From positions 1-64,000 of the forward strand of contig NZ_JANUSD010000011.1 of the NCBI RefSeq assembly GCF_024793945.1: DNA of 64,000 bases, given 5' to 3'. The DNA is from Emticicia fluvialis (lineage in GTDB: Bacteria; Bacteroidota; Bacteroidia; Cytophagales; Spirosomataceae). This document shows, in pieces, positions 1 to 8,796 of this stretch. Each line of letters starts with the position of its first letter. The stretch's first letter is position 1. The position numbers were made by a program, and so were the translations under genes. Under the pieces are notes generated by a model, which saw only the letters and a list, made by a program, of their open reading frames with translations, had not been told where the DNA came from and searched no databases.

Positions 1-392
1 ATAAAGATACGCTGGGTCACCCAAATAAAAAATACAACTAATCATAAATGCTTGCTAGTCAGTTAATTAAAAATATTTCCTGCAAAAATCCAAGCACTTT
101 TTGAAAAACCGAGGAAAACAGGAAAAAATCGGAGAGCTACTACCACTTGATTATGTGCCTGAATTACCTTAAGACATCAGATTAACCTATACAGAACCGC
201 CATAAAAAGGCAGATGCTTCACGTTTTAAAAAACCGGAAGTACCTGCCTTTTCTGTTTCACTATTACCCTAAATCTCCATCCTTCAATCTGTACAGGTCA
301 GGCTTTTTGAGGAATATAAAATTTAATTTATCATTATATCTGCAATTATTTGAATTATTTCTATATTGTAATCAAAAAAAAGTAACGACCCT
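1..392. other. Intergenic leader before the transhydrogenase genes
   Basis: No gene is supported here. A 60-codon open frame (214-396) has biased, low-complexity codons, no recognisable domain and overlaps the next start, so I do not call it. A weak inverted repeat (AAAAGGCAG at 205-213, CTGCCTTTT at 244-252) has a loop of about 30 nt and could be the remnant of a terminator for a gene left of the window. The stretch is AT-rich, as expected of a promoter region, but I see no exact TAnnTTTG element close to 393. Confidence 0.5.
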
Positions 393-1508
393 GTGAAAAT
401 AGCGATATTAAAAGAAACCAAGCCCTTTGAAAGACGCGTAGCCCTAAGTCCTGAAGTTTGCAAGCAACTGATTCAAGCCGGATTTACCTGTGCTATTGAG
501 AAAAATGCCGGAATAAGCTCCTTTTTTGAAGATGCCTCTTACGAGGCCGTTGGCGCGCAGGTAGCCTCAGATAAATCGGTCTTGCTTTCAGACGCCGACA
601 CAGTTGTAAAGGTAAATCCGCTGACAACCGAAGAAGTATCTTTCATGAAAAAAGGAGCCGTTTCTCTATCTTTCATGTATGCAGCTGCAAATCCTGAACT
701 AATTGCCGCCTGTGTAAAACAAGGAATTTCGGCCTTTTCAGTCGATGCCATTCCCCGTATTTCAAGAGCTCAGAAAATGGACGCCCTCAGCTCTCAGGCC
801 AATCTGGCAGGTTACAAATCAGTTATAATCGGGGCTTATCACCTGGGCAAAATTTTTCCTTTACTTATGACAGCCGCCGGCACCATTAAACCGGCCAAGG
901 TAGTAATTATGGGCGCAGGTGTGGCCGGGCTTCAGGCCATTGCCACAGCCAAAAGACTGGGAGCGGTAGTTGAGGTAAGCGATATCCGCCCCGAAACCAA
1001 AGAACAGGTGGAATCACTAGGCGGAAAATTCATTGAGGTAAAAGGTGATGAATCGATAAAAATAGAGGGCGGGTATGTAAAGGGGGTATCGGAAGATTTT
1101 CTGAAAAAGCAACAGGAAGTAATTGCCCGCCACATAAGCGAAGCCGACCTGGTGATAACAACTGCGCTGATACCCGGTAAAAAAGCGCCGTTACTTGTAC
1201 CCGAAGAAGTTGTAAAAAGCATGAAACTGGGCTCGGTGATTGTAGACATGGCCGTTGAGCAAGGCGGTAACTGCGCCTGTAGTGAATATGGTCAGACAGT
1301 TGTAAAACATGGTGTAACCATTGTAGGCGAACCCAATATACCATCGCTGCTGCCTTTAAATGCCAGTGAGCTTTATGCCAAAAACATGGCTACTTTTCTG
1401 CTGCATCTGGCTACCAAAGACGGCTTCAAATGGGAAATGGCTGAAGAAATAACCAAGGGCTCATTGATAGTACACGAAGGCAAAGCGGTGCATGCCTCAG
1501 TTATGTAG
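393..1508 (+). CDS. pntAA: NAD(P) transhydrogenase subunit alpha, part 1 (PntAA)
   Basis: This is the soluble NAD(H)-binding subunit (domain I) of proton-translocating transhydrogenase, which drives NADPH formation from NADH using the proton gradient. The 371-residue protein starts at a GTG with the family-typical MKIAILKE and no earlier in-frame start fits. An alanine dehydrogenase/PNT fold is clear. The N-terminal half carries RVALSPE, and the Rossmann motif is GAGVAGLQAIATAKRLG followed by the acidic end of beta-2 (EVSDIRP). The length fits the split form in which the transmembrane part is a separate gene. The next gene follows after 49 bp and PntB after that, so the three form one operon. 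Family assignment is seen directly; direction of flux in the cell is inference. Confidence 0.96.
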   Translation: MKIAILKETKPFERRVALSPEVCKQLIQAGFTCAIEKNAGISSFFEDASYEAVGAQVASDKSVLLSDADTVVKVNPLTTEEVSFMKKGAVSLSFMYAAANPELIAACVKQGISAFSVDAIPRISRAQKMDALSSQANLAGYKSVIIGAYHLGKIFPLLMTAAGTIKPAKVVIMGAGVAGLQAIATAKRLGAVVEVSDIRPETKEQVESLGGKFIEVKGDESIKIEGGYVKGVSEDFLKKQQEVIARHISEADLVITTALIPGKKAPLLVPEEVVKSMKLGSVIVDMAVEQGGNCACSEYGQTVVKHGVTIVGEPNIPSLLPLNASELYAKNMATFLLHLATKDGFKWEMAEEITKGSLIVHEGKAVHASVM

Positions 1509-1557
1509 ACTTTGTGTAGTTGCCCAATCAGACATCAACAAAAACCTTTTTTAAGAT

Positions 1558-1866
1558 ATGATAAACGATATAGTGAGTTTCATTGGCCAGCATATAGAGA
1601 TGATATACATCATCATCTTGTCTGTATTCGTAGGCGTTGAGGTAATTGGTAAAGTACCGGCCGTTTTACATACACCACTTATGAGCGGAGCAAATGCCAT
1701 ACACGGGGTTGTAATAGTTGGGGCCATTATTGTAATGCTGAATACCCCGGCAGATAACATTGCCGCGCTGGCGCTGGGCTTTATAGCTGTAGTGCTGGGT
1801 ACGCTAAACGTGGTGGGTGGTTTTGCAGTAACAGACAGAATGCTGGAAATGTTTAAGAAAAAATAA
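1558..1866 (+). CDS. pntAB: NAD(P) transhydrogenase subunit alpha, part 2 (PntAB)
   Basis: A 102-residue membrane protein carrying the part of domain II that is fused to PntA in enterobacteria. Three hydrophobic helices are visible at about residues 14-32, 45-65 and 70-92, and the segment HTPLMSGANAIHGVV contains the SGANAIHG motif of the proton channel. It lies between PntAA and PntB with gaps of 49 and 30 bp, which supports co-transcription and assembly into one complex in the inner membrane. The family and order are firm; it would be meaningless alone. Confidence 0.95.
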   Translation: MINDIVSFIGQHIEMIYIIILSVFVGVEVIGKVPAVLHTPLMSGANAIHGVVIVGAIIVMLNTPADNIAALALGFIAVVLGTLNVVGGFAVTDRMLEMFKKK

Positions 1867-1896
1867 GGTGATACTTTATCCTGACAACCCTGCCTA

Positions 1897-3294
1897 ATGG
1901 AAACAAAATATATTCTTGATATTATCTATTTAATAGCCTCAATAACCTTTGTGATGGGGCTTAAAATGCTAAGCCACCCCGACACCGCCCGTAAGGGAAA
2001 CCTCTACGCAGCCTTGGGAATGACCCTGGCAATTGCAGGCACCATACTGCTCTATCAGCATCCGGATGGCTACACAACCAGAGAACCAATTAAGATTACG
2101 CTCATTCTGGTAGCCATTGGTATAGGCACCATTGCAGGCTGGCTAACGGCCAATAGGGTGCAAATGACCAAAATGCCTGAGCTTGTATCGCTATTCAATG
2201 GTATGGGTGGCGCCTGTGCTGCCTTGATTGGTATTATGGAATACGAGCATAATCTGGGTAATCCCGGGGCAATGGCCACCATTATCGGTGGTCTGATTAT
2301 CGGCTCAGTTTCGTTCAGCGGCAGCATTATTGCTTTTCTGAAACTGAACGAAACCATGAAGAAACCAATCAGGCTACCCTCTTATAATATTCTTAATACA
2401 GTAGTTATGGTGGCACTGGTTGCCTTTGGCGCCTACATCGTCTATGCCCGGCCCGAACACATGCTGCTGCCTGTATTACTTTTTGCAGCCGCACTGATTT
2501 ACGGTGTGCTGTTTGTGATTCCTATCGGTGGTGCAGACATGCCTGTGGTAATTTCGTTGCTCAATTCGTTCACGGGTCTGGCTGCGGCATTTGGCGGCTT
2601 TTTGTATCAGAATCAGGTAATGCTCACCGGGGGTATCCTCGTAGGTTCGGCAGGTACCATTCTTACACTGGCCATGTGTAAAGCCATGAACAGACCCCTG
2701 AGCAATGTGATTTTTGGCGCCTTTGGCCCAAGCGCAGCCGGAACAGGTGCTGAGGTAACGGGCAGCATAAAAGATATTTCAATTTCAGACACTGCCATTC
2801 TGATGAACTACGCTCAGAAAGTGGTTATTGTGCCGGGTTACGGGCTGGCTGTGGCACAAGCCCAGCACGTGATTCATGAGTTGGAAACCCTGCTGGAAGA
2901 AAGGGGCGTTGAGGTAAAATACGCTATTCATCCGGTGGCTGGCCGTATGCCTGGCCACATGAACGTGCTGCTGGCCGAAAGTAATGTATCTTATGATAAA
3001 CTGGTAGAAATGGAAGAAATTAACCCCGAATTTACCAAAACAGACGTCGTGCTGGTGGTAGGTGCCAATGACGTGGTGAATCCGGCCGCCAAAACAGACC
3101 CGGCCTCTCCTATTTTCGGCATGCCCATACTGGATGTAGAAAACGCCCGTAATGTAATTGTAAACAAACGCAGCATGAATGCCGGCTACGCCGGTATTGA
3201 TAACCTGTTGTTTTATCAACCCAAAACAAGTATGCTTTTTGGTGATGCCAAGGGGGTTTTAACCAAACTGGTAAGCGAACTGAAACAGATGTAA
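1897..3294 (+). CDS. pntB: NAD(P) transhydrogenase subunit beta (PntB)
   Basis: The 465-residue subunit contains the remaining membrane helices (about residues 1-270) and the NADP(H)-binding domain III at the C-terminus. Domain III is recognised by VPGYGLAVAQAQ, HPVAGRMPGHMN, VVGANDVVNP and KRSMNAGYAGIDN, which are hallmark nucleotide-contacting segments of the family. Length is normal. It closes the transhydrogenase part of the operon; the next gene begins 128 bp later with the same orientation, so the redox genes downstream may be co-expressed or have their own promoter in that AT-rich gap. Confidence 0.96.
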   Translation: METKYILDIIYLIASITFVMGLKMLSHPDTARKGNLYAALGMTLAIAGTILLYQHPDGYTTREPIKITLILVAIGIGTIAGWLTANRVQMTKMPELVSLFNGMGGACAALIGIMEYEHNLGNPGAMATIIGGLIIGSVSFSGSIIAFLKLNETMKKPIRLPSYNILNTVVMVALVAFGAYIVYARPEHMLLPVLLFAAALIYGVLFVIPIGGADMPVVISLLNSFTGLAAAFGGFLYQNQVMLTGGILVGSAGTILTLAMCKAMNRPLSNVIFGAFGPSAAGTGAEVTGSIKDISISDTAILMNYAQKVVIVPGYGLAVAQAQHVIHELETLLEERGVEVKYAIHPVAGRMPGHMNVLLAESNVSYDKLVEMEEINPEFTKTDVVLVVGANDVVNPAAKTDPASPIFGMPILDVENARNVIVNKRSMNAGYAGIDNLLFYQPKTSMLFGDAKGVLTKLVSELKQM

Positions 3295-3422
3295 AATTTG
3301 TATTTTCTTGACAATAATTCATATAATAATTGCCACTTTTACAAAATTTCAGAATAATATTTGGCATTGATTTTTTAAATTGAATAGATTTACCTACGAT
3401 TTAATTATAAAATATTCAACAG

Positions 3423-5216
3423 TTGGAACCTACAAACGTAAATGACCCCGAGTACTACCATAAGGTAGTAGATTGTCAGTACGCATGTCCTGCACATACC
3501 CCTGTTCCTGAGTACATCAGATTAATTGCCGCCGGGCGTTACACCGAAGCCTATATGGTTAACTGGGAATCGAACGTATTTCCGGGAGTACTGGGCCGAA
3601 CCTGCGACAGGCCCTGCGAACCTGCCTGCCGACGTGGCCGCGTTGAAGAAGAACCGGTAGCTATCTGTCGCCTGAAAAGAGTAGCTGCAGATAATAAAGG
3701 AGACATCAAAAACCTGATACCGAAAGCGCCCGCCGTTGGGAATGGCAAGAAAGTGGCCCTCATTGGTGCTGGGCCCGCTTCACTCACTGTAGCCCGCGAC
3801 CTGGCCCCTATCGGTTATGAAATCCACGTTTTTGATGAACAAATCAAAGGCGGGGGCATGATGCGCAGCCAGATTCCATCATTCCGGCTTCCGGAAGCTG
3901 TTTTAGACGAAGAAGTAAACAATATACTGGAAATGGGGATTCATACCCATTTCAAAACCTATGTTTCAAGCCTGAAAGAGGTACTAAATAACGGTTATGA
4001 TGCAGTTTTTATTGGTACCGGCGCACCAAAAGGCCGCGACCTCGATTTGCCCGGTCGGCAGGAAGGAGCAGCCAATATCCACATAGGTATTCAATGGCTG
4101 GCCAGTGTGGCTTTTGAGCATACCAGTAAAATAGGCAAAAATGTGATTGTGCTGGGCGGTGGTAACACAGCTATGGACTGTTGCCGCACTTCGCGCCGAT
4201 TAGGTGGCGAAAACGTTAAGGTAGTTGTGCGCAGCCCTTTTGCTGAAATGAAGGCTTCGCCCTGGGAGAAAGAAGACGCCATGCACGAAGACATTCCGAT
4301 TCTGGATAACCATGTACCCAAATCTTTTGTAGTGGAAGAAGGCCGCCTGAAAGGCATGACCTTTGAAAAAGTACACGCCGTTTATGATGACAAAGGCAAA
4401 CGCTCTCTGGTATCAACCGGCGAACCTGAGGTTTTTATTGAAGCAGATGATGTACTGATAGCCATTGGCCAGGAAAACAGTTTCCCCTGGATAGAGCGGG
4501 ATTTAGGCATTGAGTTTGACAAATGGGAAATGCCAAAGGTAAACCCGGATACATTTCAGTCAACCAATCCGAAGGTCTTCTTTGGCGGTGATGCCGCGCT
4601 GGGTCCTAAAAACGTAATTACTGCCGTGGCGCAAGGGCATCAGGGAGCTATCTCTATCGATTTGTTCTGTCAGGGACAGGCCCTGACCAACCGCCCTGCC
4701 CCATATACCAATCTGGTTTCTCAAAAAATGGGAATCCACGAATGGAGTTACGATAGCCTGGTAGTAACAGACCACCGCTTTGTGGTAGCACAGGCCGATA
4801 AATCTGTTACCCTGAAAGACCGTAAAAAAGAAGTAGAACTGGGCTTTAACCCGATTGAAGGTTTTAAAGAAGCACAACGCTGCCTGAACTGCGATGTGCA
4901 GACGGTATTTACCGAAACCCGATGCATAGAATGCGATGCCTGCATGGATATTTGCCCTACCTCTTGCATTACGTTTACGGTAAACGGTGAAGAAGAAGAC
5001 CTGCGAACAAGATTGATGGCCCCGGCACTGAATCTGGAACAGGAACTACTGGTTTCGGGCAATCTGCCAACCGGAAGGGTAATGGTAAAAGACGAAGACG
5101 TATGCCTGCATTGCGGTTTATGTGCAGAGAGATGCCCCACCTCAGCCTGGGACATGCAAAAGTACTTTTATAACGTCACCAAAGCACATCATGGTTGCCA
5201 GACGGCAGCCGTTTGA
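3423..5216 (+). CDS. GltD-like FAD/NAD(P)H oxidoreductase with C-terminal 4Fe-4S pair
   Basis: A 597-residue flavoprotein related to the small subunit of glutamate synthase and to NfnB-type ferredoxin:NADP oxidoreductases. The N-terminal Fe-S domain has C18, C22, C61, C65 and C69. The FAD motif GAGPASL lies near residue 117, the NAD(P)H motif LGGGNTAMDCCR near 245, and the second FAD motif GGDAALGP near 390. The C-terminus adds two ferredoxin-type clusters, CIECDACMDICP and CLHCGLCAERCP, not found in ordinary GltD. The start is a TTG; the next Met lies after the essential first cysteines, so TTG is the best choice. It is followed 58 bp later by a 2-oxoacid:ferredoxin oxidoreductase, which suggests that it passes electrons between ferredoxin and NAD(P)H. 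No GltB (large subunit) is present here. The partner and direction are inferred. Confidence 0.88.
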   Translation: MEPTNVNDPEYYHKVVDCQYACPAHTPVPEYIRLIAAGRYTEAYMVNWESNVFPGVLGRTCDRPCEPACRRGRVEEEPVAICRLKRVAADNKGDIKNLIPKAPAVGNGKKVALIGAGPASLTVARDLAPIGYEIHVFDEQIKGGGMMRSQIPSFRLPEAVLDEEVNNILEMGIHTHFKTYVSSLKEVLNNGYDAVFIGTGAPKGRDLDLPGRQEGAANIHIGIQWLASVAFEHTSKIGKNVIVLGGGNTAMDCCRTSRRLGGENVKVVVRSPFAEMKASPWEKEDAMHEDIPILDNHVPKSFVVEEGRLKGMTFEKVHAVYDDKGKRSLVSTGEPEVFIEADDVLIAIGQENSFPWIERDLGIEFDKWEMPKVNPDTFQSTNPKVFFGGDAALGPKNVITAVAQGHQGAISIDLFCQGQALTNRPAPYTNLVSQKMGIHEWSYDSLVVTDHRFVVAQADKSVTLKDRKKEVELGFNPIEGFKEAQRCLNCDVQTVFTETRCIECDACMDICPTSCITFTVNGEEEDLRTRLMAPALNLEQELLVSGNLPTGRVMVKDEDVCLHCGLCAERCPTSAWDMQKYFYNVTKAHHGCQTAAV

Positions 5217-5274
5217 TAGCGCACCAACCCGGACAATTATTTATTAACGACAAAACTCTTCTCAGGCCAGCAAA

Positions 5275-7077
5275 ATGTCAGCGCTCATAAATGATTTTGT
5301 AGTACGCTTTGCCAACGTAAACGGCACAGGCTCTGCCAGTGCCAACGGTATGTTTGCCAAGGCTATTTTTAGAATGGGAATCCCCGTTACGCCCAAGAAT
5401 ATTTTTCCATCTAACATTCAGGGGCTACCCACCTGGTATGAAGTCAGGATTAATGAAAAAGGATACCTGGGCCGCCGTGAAGGCATAGACCTGATGGTGT
5501 GCGTAAACCCGCAAAGCATGCTGAAAGACGTGCAGAGTGTGCGCCCCGGCGGCTACTTCATGTATGACAGCACCAAGCCCCTCCATAGCGAATATATCAG
5601 AGAAGATATTACGTATCTGGGCATTCCATTAATGGATATCTGCCTGAAACAATATACAGACCCACGCCAGAGGCAATTATTCAAGAACATTATCTACGTT
5701 GGCGCGCTTTCTGCCCTGCTTGACATTGAATTTGGCGTGCTTGAGCAATTACTGGCCGAGCAATTTAAAGGCAAAGAAAAACTGATACCTGCCAACATTC
5801 AGGCCTTACAGCTAGGCGTGCAATATGTGCACGAAAACTTCAGTTACCCACTTGACATACGAGTGGAACGCCGCGATAAAGTAGGTAACCGCATTATGGT
5901 TGATGGCAATGGTGCCTGCGGATTAGGCGCTGTATTTGCCGGAGCAACCGTGGCGGCGTGGTATCCTATTACGCCTTCTACCTCTGTTGTTGAAAAATTT
6001 GAGAAATACGCCAAAAAATTCAGAACCAATAAAGAAACCGGCGAAAAGAATTATGCCATTGTGCAAGCCGAAGACGAGCTTGCGGCCATAGGTATGGTGA
6101 TAGGCGCTAACTGGAACGGCGCCAGGTCTTTTACAGCCACCAGTGGGCCGGGAGTTTCGTTAATGAACGAGTTCTTAGGTTTAGGCTATTTTGCCGAAAT
6201 ACCAGCCGTTTTGATTGACGTGCAACGCACAGGCCCCTCAACCGGTATGCCTACCCGCACGCAACAGTCAGACATTACCATTGCGGCCTACGCCTCACAC
6301 GGCGACACCAAGCACGTATTGCTGTTTCCGAGTAATCCGAAGGAATGCTTTGAACTGACAGCGGCTGCCTTTGACCTGGCCGAACGCCTGCAAACCCCTA
6401 TAATGGTACTCACAGACCTTGACCTGGGAATGAACGACCACCTGACCGAACCTTTTGAGTGGAACAATGAACGAAAATATGACCGGGGCAAAGTACTGAA
6501 CGCCCACGACCTGGAGAACATGGGCCGCTTTGGCCGCTATCTGGATGTAGATGGAGACGGTATCCCTTACAGAACCTATCCGGGTACACACCCAACCAAG
6601 GGTTCTTATTTTACACGGGGTACCTCTCGCGATGAATACGCCGTTTATACTGAAGACGGGGCCGTGTACGTAAGAAACATGGAACGCCTGGAGAAAAAAT
6701 GGGAAACCGCCAAAACTTTGGTACCCGCTCCGTATTTCTATCAGGAAAAAAACATGAGCCCGCTGGGTGTTATTTTCTTTGGTACATCAACCTACTCCTC
6801 AGAAGAAGCCATAGACCTGCTGCGCGAGAAGGAAGTAGTGCTCGATGCCATGCGCATCAAAGCATTTCCGTTTAGTGAAGAAGTAGAAAGATTTATAGAA
6901 GACCACGAAACAGTTTATATAATTGAACAGAACCGCGATGCACAGTTACGTTCGCTGCTGATTAATGAACTGGAAATAAATCCAAAAAAACTGGTTCGCG
7001 TGCTTAATTATGATGGAATGCCTATTACGGCCGCTAAAATTGTTAATGAAATCAATCAAACGCTTGTACACTCATGA
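5275..7077 (+). CDS. korA: 2-oxoacid:ferredoxin oxidoreductase, fused gamma-alpha subunit
   Basis: The 600-residue protein joins a gamma domain (about 1-190, starting INDFVVRFANVNGTGSAS) to the pyrimidine-binding alpha domain (about 205-580, GNGACGLGAVFAGATVAAWYP). It would act with the beta subunit encoded next to oxidise a 2-oxoacid with CoA and reduce ferredoxin. The motif YPITPSTSVVEKF is the alpha-subunit signature around the catalytic threonine. The sequence resembles the 2-oxoglutarate (Kor/Oor) group used by aerobic Bacteroidota, but substrate choice between 2-oxoglutarate and other 2-oxoacids cannot be settled by eye. Its stop overlaps the start of the beta subunit by 4 bp (ATGA), indicating translational coupling. 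Confidence 0.93.
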   Translation: MSALINDFVVRFANVNGTGSASANGMFAKAIFRMGIPVTPKNIFPSNIQGLPTWYEVRINEKGYLGRREGIDLMVCVNPQSMLKDVQSVRPGGYFMYDSTKPLHSEYIREDITYLGIPLMDICLKQYTDPRQRQLFKNIIYVGALSALLDIEFGVLEQLLAEQFKGKEKLIPANIQALQLGVQYVHENFSYPLDIRVERRDKVGNRIMVDGNGACGLGAVFAGATVAAWYPITPSTSVVEKFEKYAKKFRTNKETGEKNYAIVQAEDELAAIGMVIGANWNGARSFTATSGPGVSLMNEFLGLGYFAEIPAVLIDVQRTGPSTGMPTRTQQSDITIAAYASHGDTKHVLLFPSNPKECFELTAAAFDLAERLQTPIMVLTDLDLGMNDHLTEPFEWNNERKYDRGKVLNAHDLENMGRFGRYLDVDGDGIPYRTYPGTHPTKGSYFTRGTSRDEYAVYTEDGAVYVRNMERLEKKWETAKTLVPAPYFYQEKNMSPLGVIFFGTSTYSSEEAIDLLREKEVVLDAMRIKAFPFSEEVERFIEDHETVYIIEQNRDAQLRSLLINELEINPKKLVRVLNYDGMPITAAKIVNEINQTLVHS

Positions 7078-8126
7078 CCTACGTAAGACCAGCCTTCCGG
7101 CACCCAAAACTGCCGAAAAACAAAATAAATTATACCAAAAAAGATTACGAAGGAGCGCTGTCAACCCTTTGTGCAGGCTGTGGGCATGACTCTATCAGCG
7201 GCGCTATTATTCAGGCCTGCTTTGAGCTGGCCATTGAGCCGCATCGCATTGCCAAGCTATCGGGCATTGGTTGTTCATCCAAAACACCTGCTTATTTTTT
7301 GGGTAATTCGCATGGCTTTAACTCGGTACACGGCCGTATGCCTTCTGTAGCAACCGGAGCATACCTGGCTAACCGTGACCTGGTTTATTTTGGTGTATCT
7401 GGCGATGGTGACTCTGCCTCAATCGGTATGGGGCAATTTGTGCATGCTATCCGCCGTAACCTGAATATGGTATATGTGGTAATGAACAACGGTTGCTATG
7501 GCCTTACTAAAGGGCAAGACTCTGCCACTGCAGATGCCGGCTCAATCAGCAAGGCAGGCTCTACCAATCAGTTTAATGCCATTGATCTGGTGGGCTTAGG
7601 ACTTGAGCTGGGCGCAACGTTTGTGGCCCGCAGTTTTTCGGGAGATAAAACGCAGTTGATACCTTTAATAAAGGCGGCTATGTCGCATCCGGGTTTTGCT
7701 TTAATTGATGTCATTTCTCCATGTGTTACTTTTAATAATAATAGTGGTTCCACTAAGTCTTATGATTATGTCCGTGAGCATATTGAGGCCACCTCTACTA
7801 TTGACTTTGTACCAACAATGGAAGAAATTACCACAACTTATGACGAAGGCGATAACCAGGAAGTAACCCTGCACGATGGCTCGGTGCTAAACCTGCAAAA
7901 GCTGCACCAGGGCTGGAATCCGGAAGATAAACTATCAGCCATGACTGCCCTGCAAAATGCCAAAGCAAGTGGCGAAATATTAACAGGCCTGATTTATATT
8001 GAACCCAACACCAAAAACCTGCATGAAGTATTAGGCACTACAACAAAACCACTGAATGAACTGAAAGAAGACGTACTCTGCCCCGGTGCAGATGCACTGG
8101 AGGCATTGAACCAAAGCCTCAGATAA
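7074..8126 (+). CDS. korB: 2-oxoacid:ferredoxin oxidoreductase, beta subunit
   Basis: The 350-residue beta subunit binds thiamine diphosphate and a 4Fe-4S cluster. The cysteine motif LCAGCGH and the later GIGCSS supply cluster ligands, and SGDGDSASIG followed by NNGCYGLTKGQ is the TPP/Mg-binding region. Length and motif order match KorB/OorB. The start ATG overlaps the end of the alpha subunit by 4 bp. It is the last gene of the redox cluster: a strong intrinsic terminator follows within 20 bp. Confidence 0.94.
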   Translation: MTYVRPAFRHPKLPKNKINYTKKDYEGALSTLCAGCGHDSISGAIIQACFELAIEPHRIAKLSGIGCSSKTPAYFLGNSHGFNSVHGRMPSVATGAYLANRDLVYFGVSGDGDSASIGMGQFVHAIRRNLNMVYVVMNNGCYGLTKGQDSATADAGSISKAGSTNQFNAIDLVGLGLELGATFVARSFSGDKTQLIPLIKAAMSHPGFALIDVISPCVTFNNNSGSTKSYDYVREHIEATSTIDFVPTMEEITTTYDEGDNQEVTLHDGSVLNLQKLHQGWNPEDKLSAMTALQNAKASGEILTGLIYIEPNTKNLHEVLGTTTKPLNELKEDVLCPGADALEALNQSLR

Positions 8127-8142
8127 TACAAACCCTTTCAGT

Positions 8143-8175
8143 TAGGGCTTATCAAGGTGTAAGCCCTATTTTTTT
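8143..8175 (+). terminator. Intrinsic terminator after korB
   Basis: A perfect 9-bp stem (TAGGGCTTA at 8143-8151, TAAGCCCTA at 8160-8168) with an 8-nt loop is followed at once by seven T residues. It ends the pnt-korAB cluster and separates it from the next gene. Confidence 0.9.
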
Positions 8176-8210
8176 GCATCGATAAATTCAACCTGTTTAC
8201 CAACAAACCT

Positions 8211-8720
8211 ATGAAAACCTCAACGCACACATTTTTTGTGTTTACATTATTAGCTTTGGGTCTGTTTATGAATCAAGCTGCTAAAGCGCAAGCCGGCAAA
8301 GCCACGCTGAACGATGTAGCCTTTATGCATGGGCATTGGCAGGGGGCATTCAACGGCGGCCCTATTGAAGCGTTCTGGGCTAAGCCTGCCGGCGACAACC
8401 TGACGGGCTTTATAAGGATGATGAAAGATGAAAAAGTGACCATGTATGAAATGCTCATTTTTGAACAGACCGAAAACGGTCCTGTTGTATTGGTAAAGCA
8501 CTTTAAACCCGGCCTGATAGCTATAGAAGAAAAAGAGGTATCAGACAGGTACCGGTTCATTGAGTCAAAAAAAGACTGGGCTTTATTTGAAAAACAAGAT
8601 GGTTCGATCAGAATTATCTATGAAAAACGCGGCCCGAACCAATTGGTGTTTCAGCGAGGCAAACAGGAAAACGGCAACTGGACTTTTGCCGATTTGTTTG
8701 TATTTAATGCCGTTAAATGA
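8211..8720 (+). CDS. Secreted DUF6265-like protein
   Basis: A 169-residue protein with a typical signal peptide (MKTSTHTFFVFTLLALGLFMNQAAKAQA, cleavage near residue 27). The mature part, starting with LNDVAFMHGHWQGAF, resembles the small beta-rich family DUF6265, which has no known activity. The product should be periplasmic or surface-exposed. It lies alone between the korB terminator and a convergent gene, so it is probably a single-gene unit. The family call comes from the HGHW region and the FMREGD-like middle (TGFIRMMKDEKV) and is moderate. Confidence 0.8.
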   Translation: MKTSTHTFFVFTLLALGLFMNQAAKAQAGKATLNDVAFMHGHWQGAFNGGPIEAFWAKPAGDNLTGFIRMMKDEKVTMYEMLIFEQTENGPVVLVKHFKPGLIAIEEKEVSDRYRFIESKKDWALFEKQDGSIRIIYEKRGPNQLVFQRGKQENGNWTFADLFVFNAVK

Positions 8721-8740
8721 CGAACCCATACTTTACTACG

Positions 8741-8783
8741 CAAGAAAAGCCTTTTGAAGGTGCACTCCAAAAGGCTTTTCTTG
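8741..8783. terminator. Bidirectional terminator between convergent genes
   Basis: A perfect 16-bp inverted repeat (CAAGAAAAGCCTTTTG at 8741-8756 and its complement at 8768-8783) with an 11-nt loop lies between the convergent genes ending at 8720 and 8797. The A- and T-rich outer arms supply a U-tract in either direction. Confidence 0.85.
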
Positions 8784-8796
8784 TTACTGAAAGGCT

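Noticed and set aside
214..396. 60-codon open frame upstream of pntAA
   Set aside because: Low-complexity sequence rich in Leu/Phe/Asn, no family resemblance and overlap with the pntAA start; looks like chance in AT-rich DNA.
3308..3327. TTGACA and TATAAT upstream of the GltD-like gene
   Set aside because: The spacing is only 8 bp and Bacteroidota primary sigma factors do not use this consensus.
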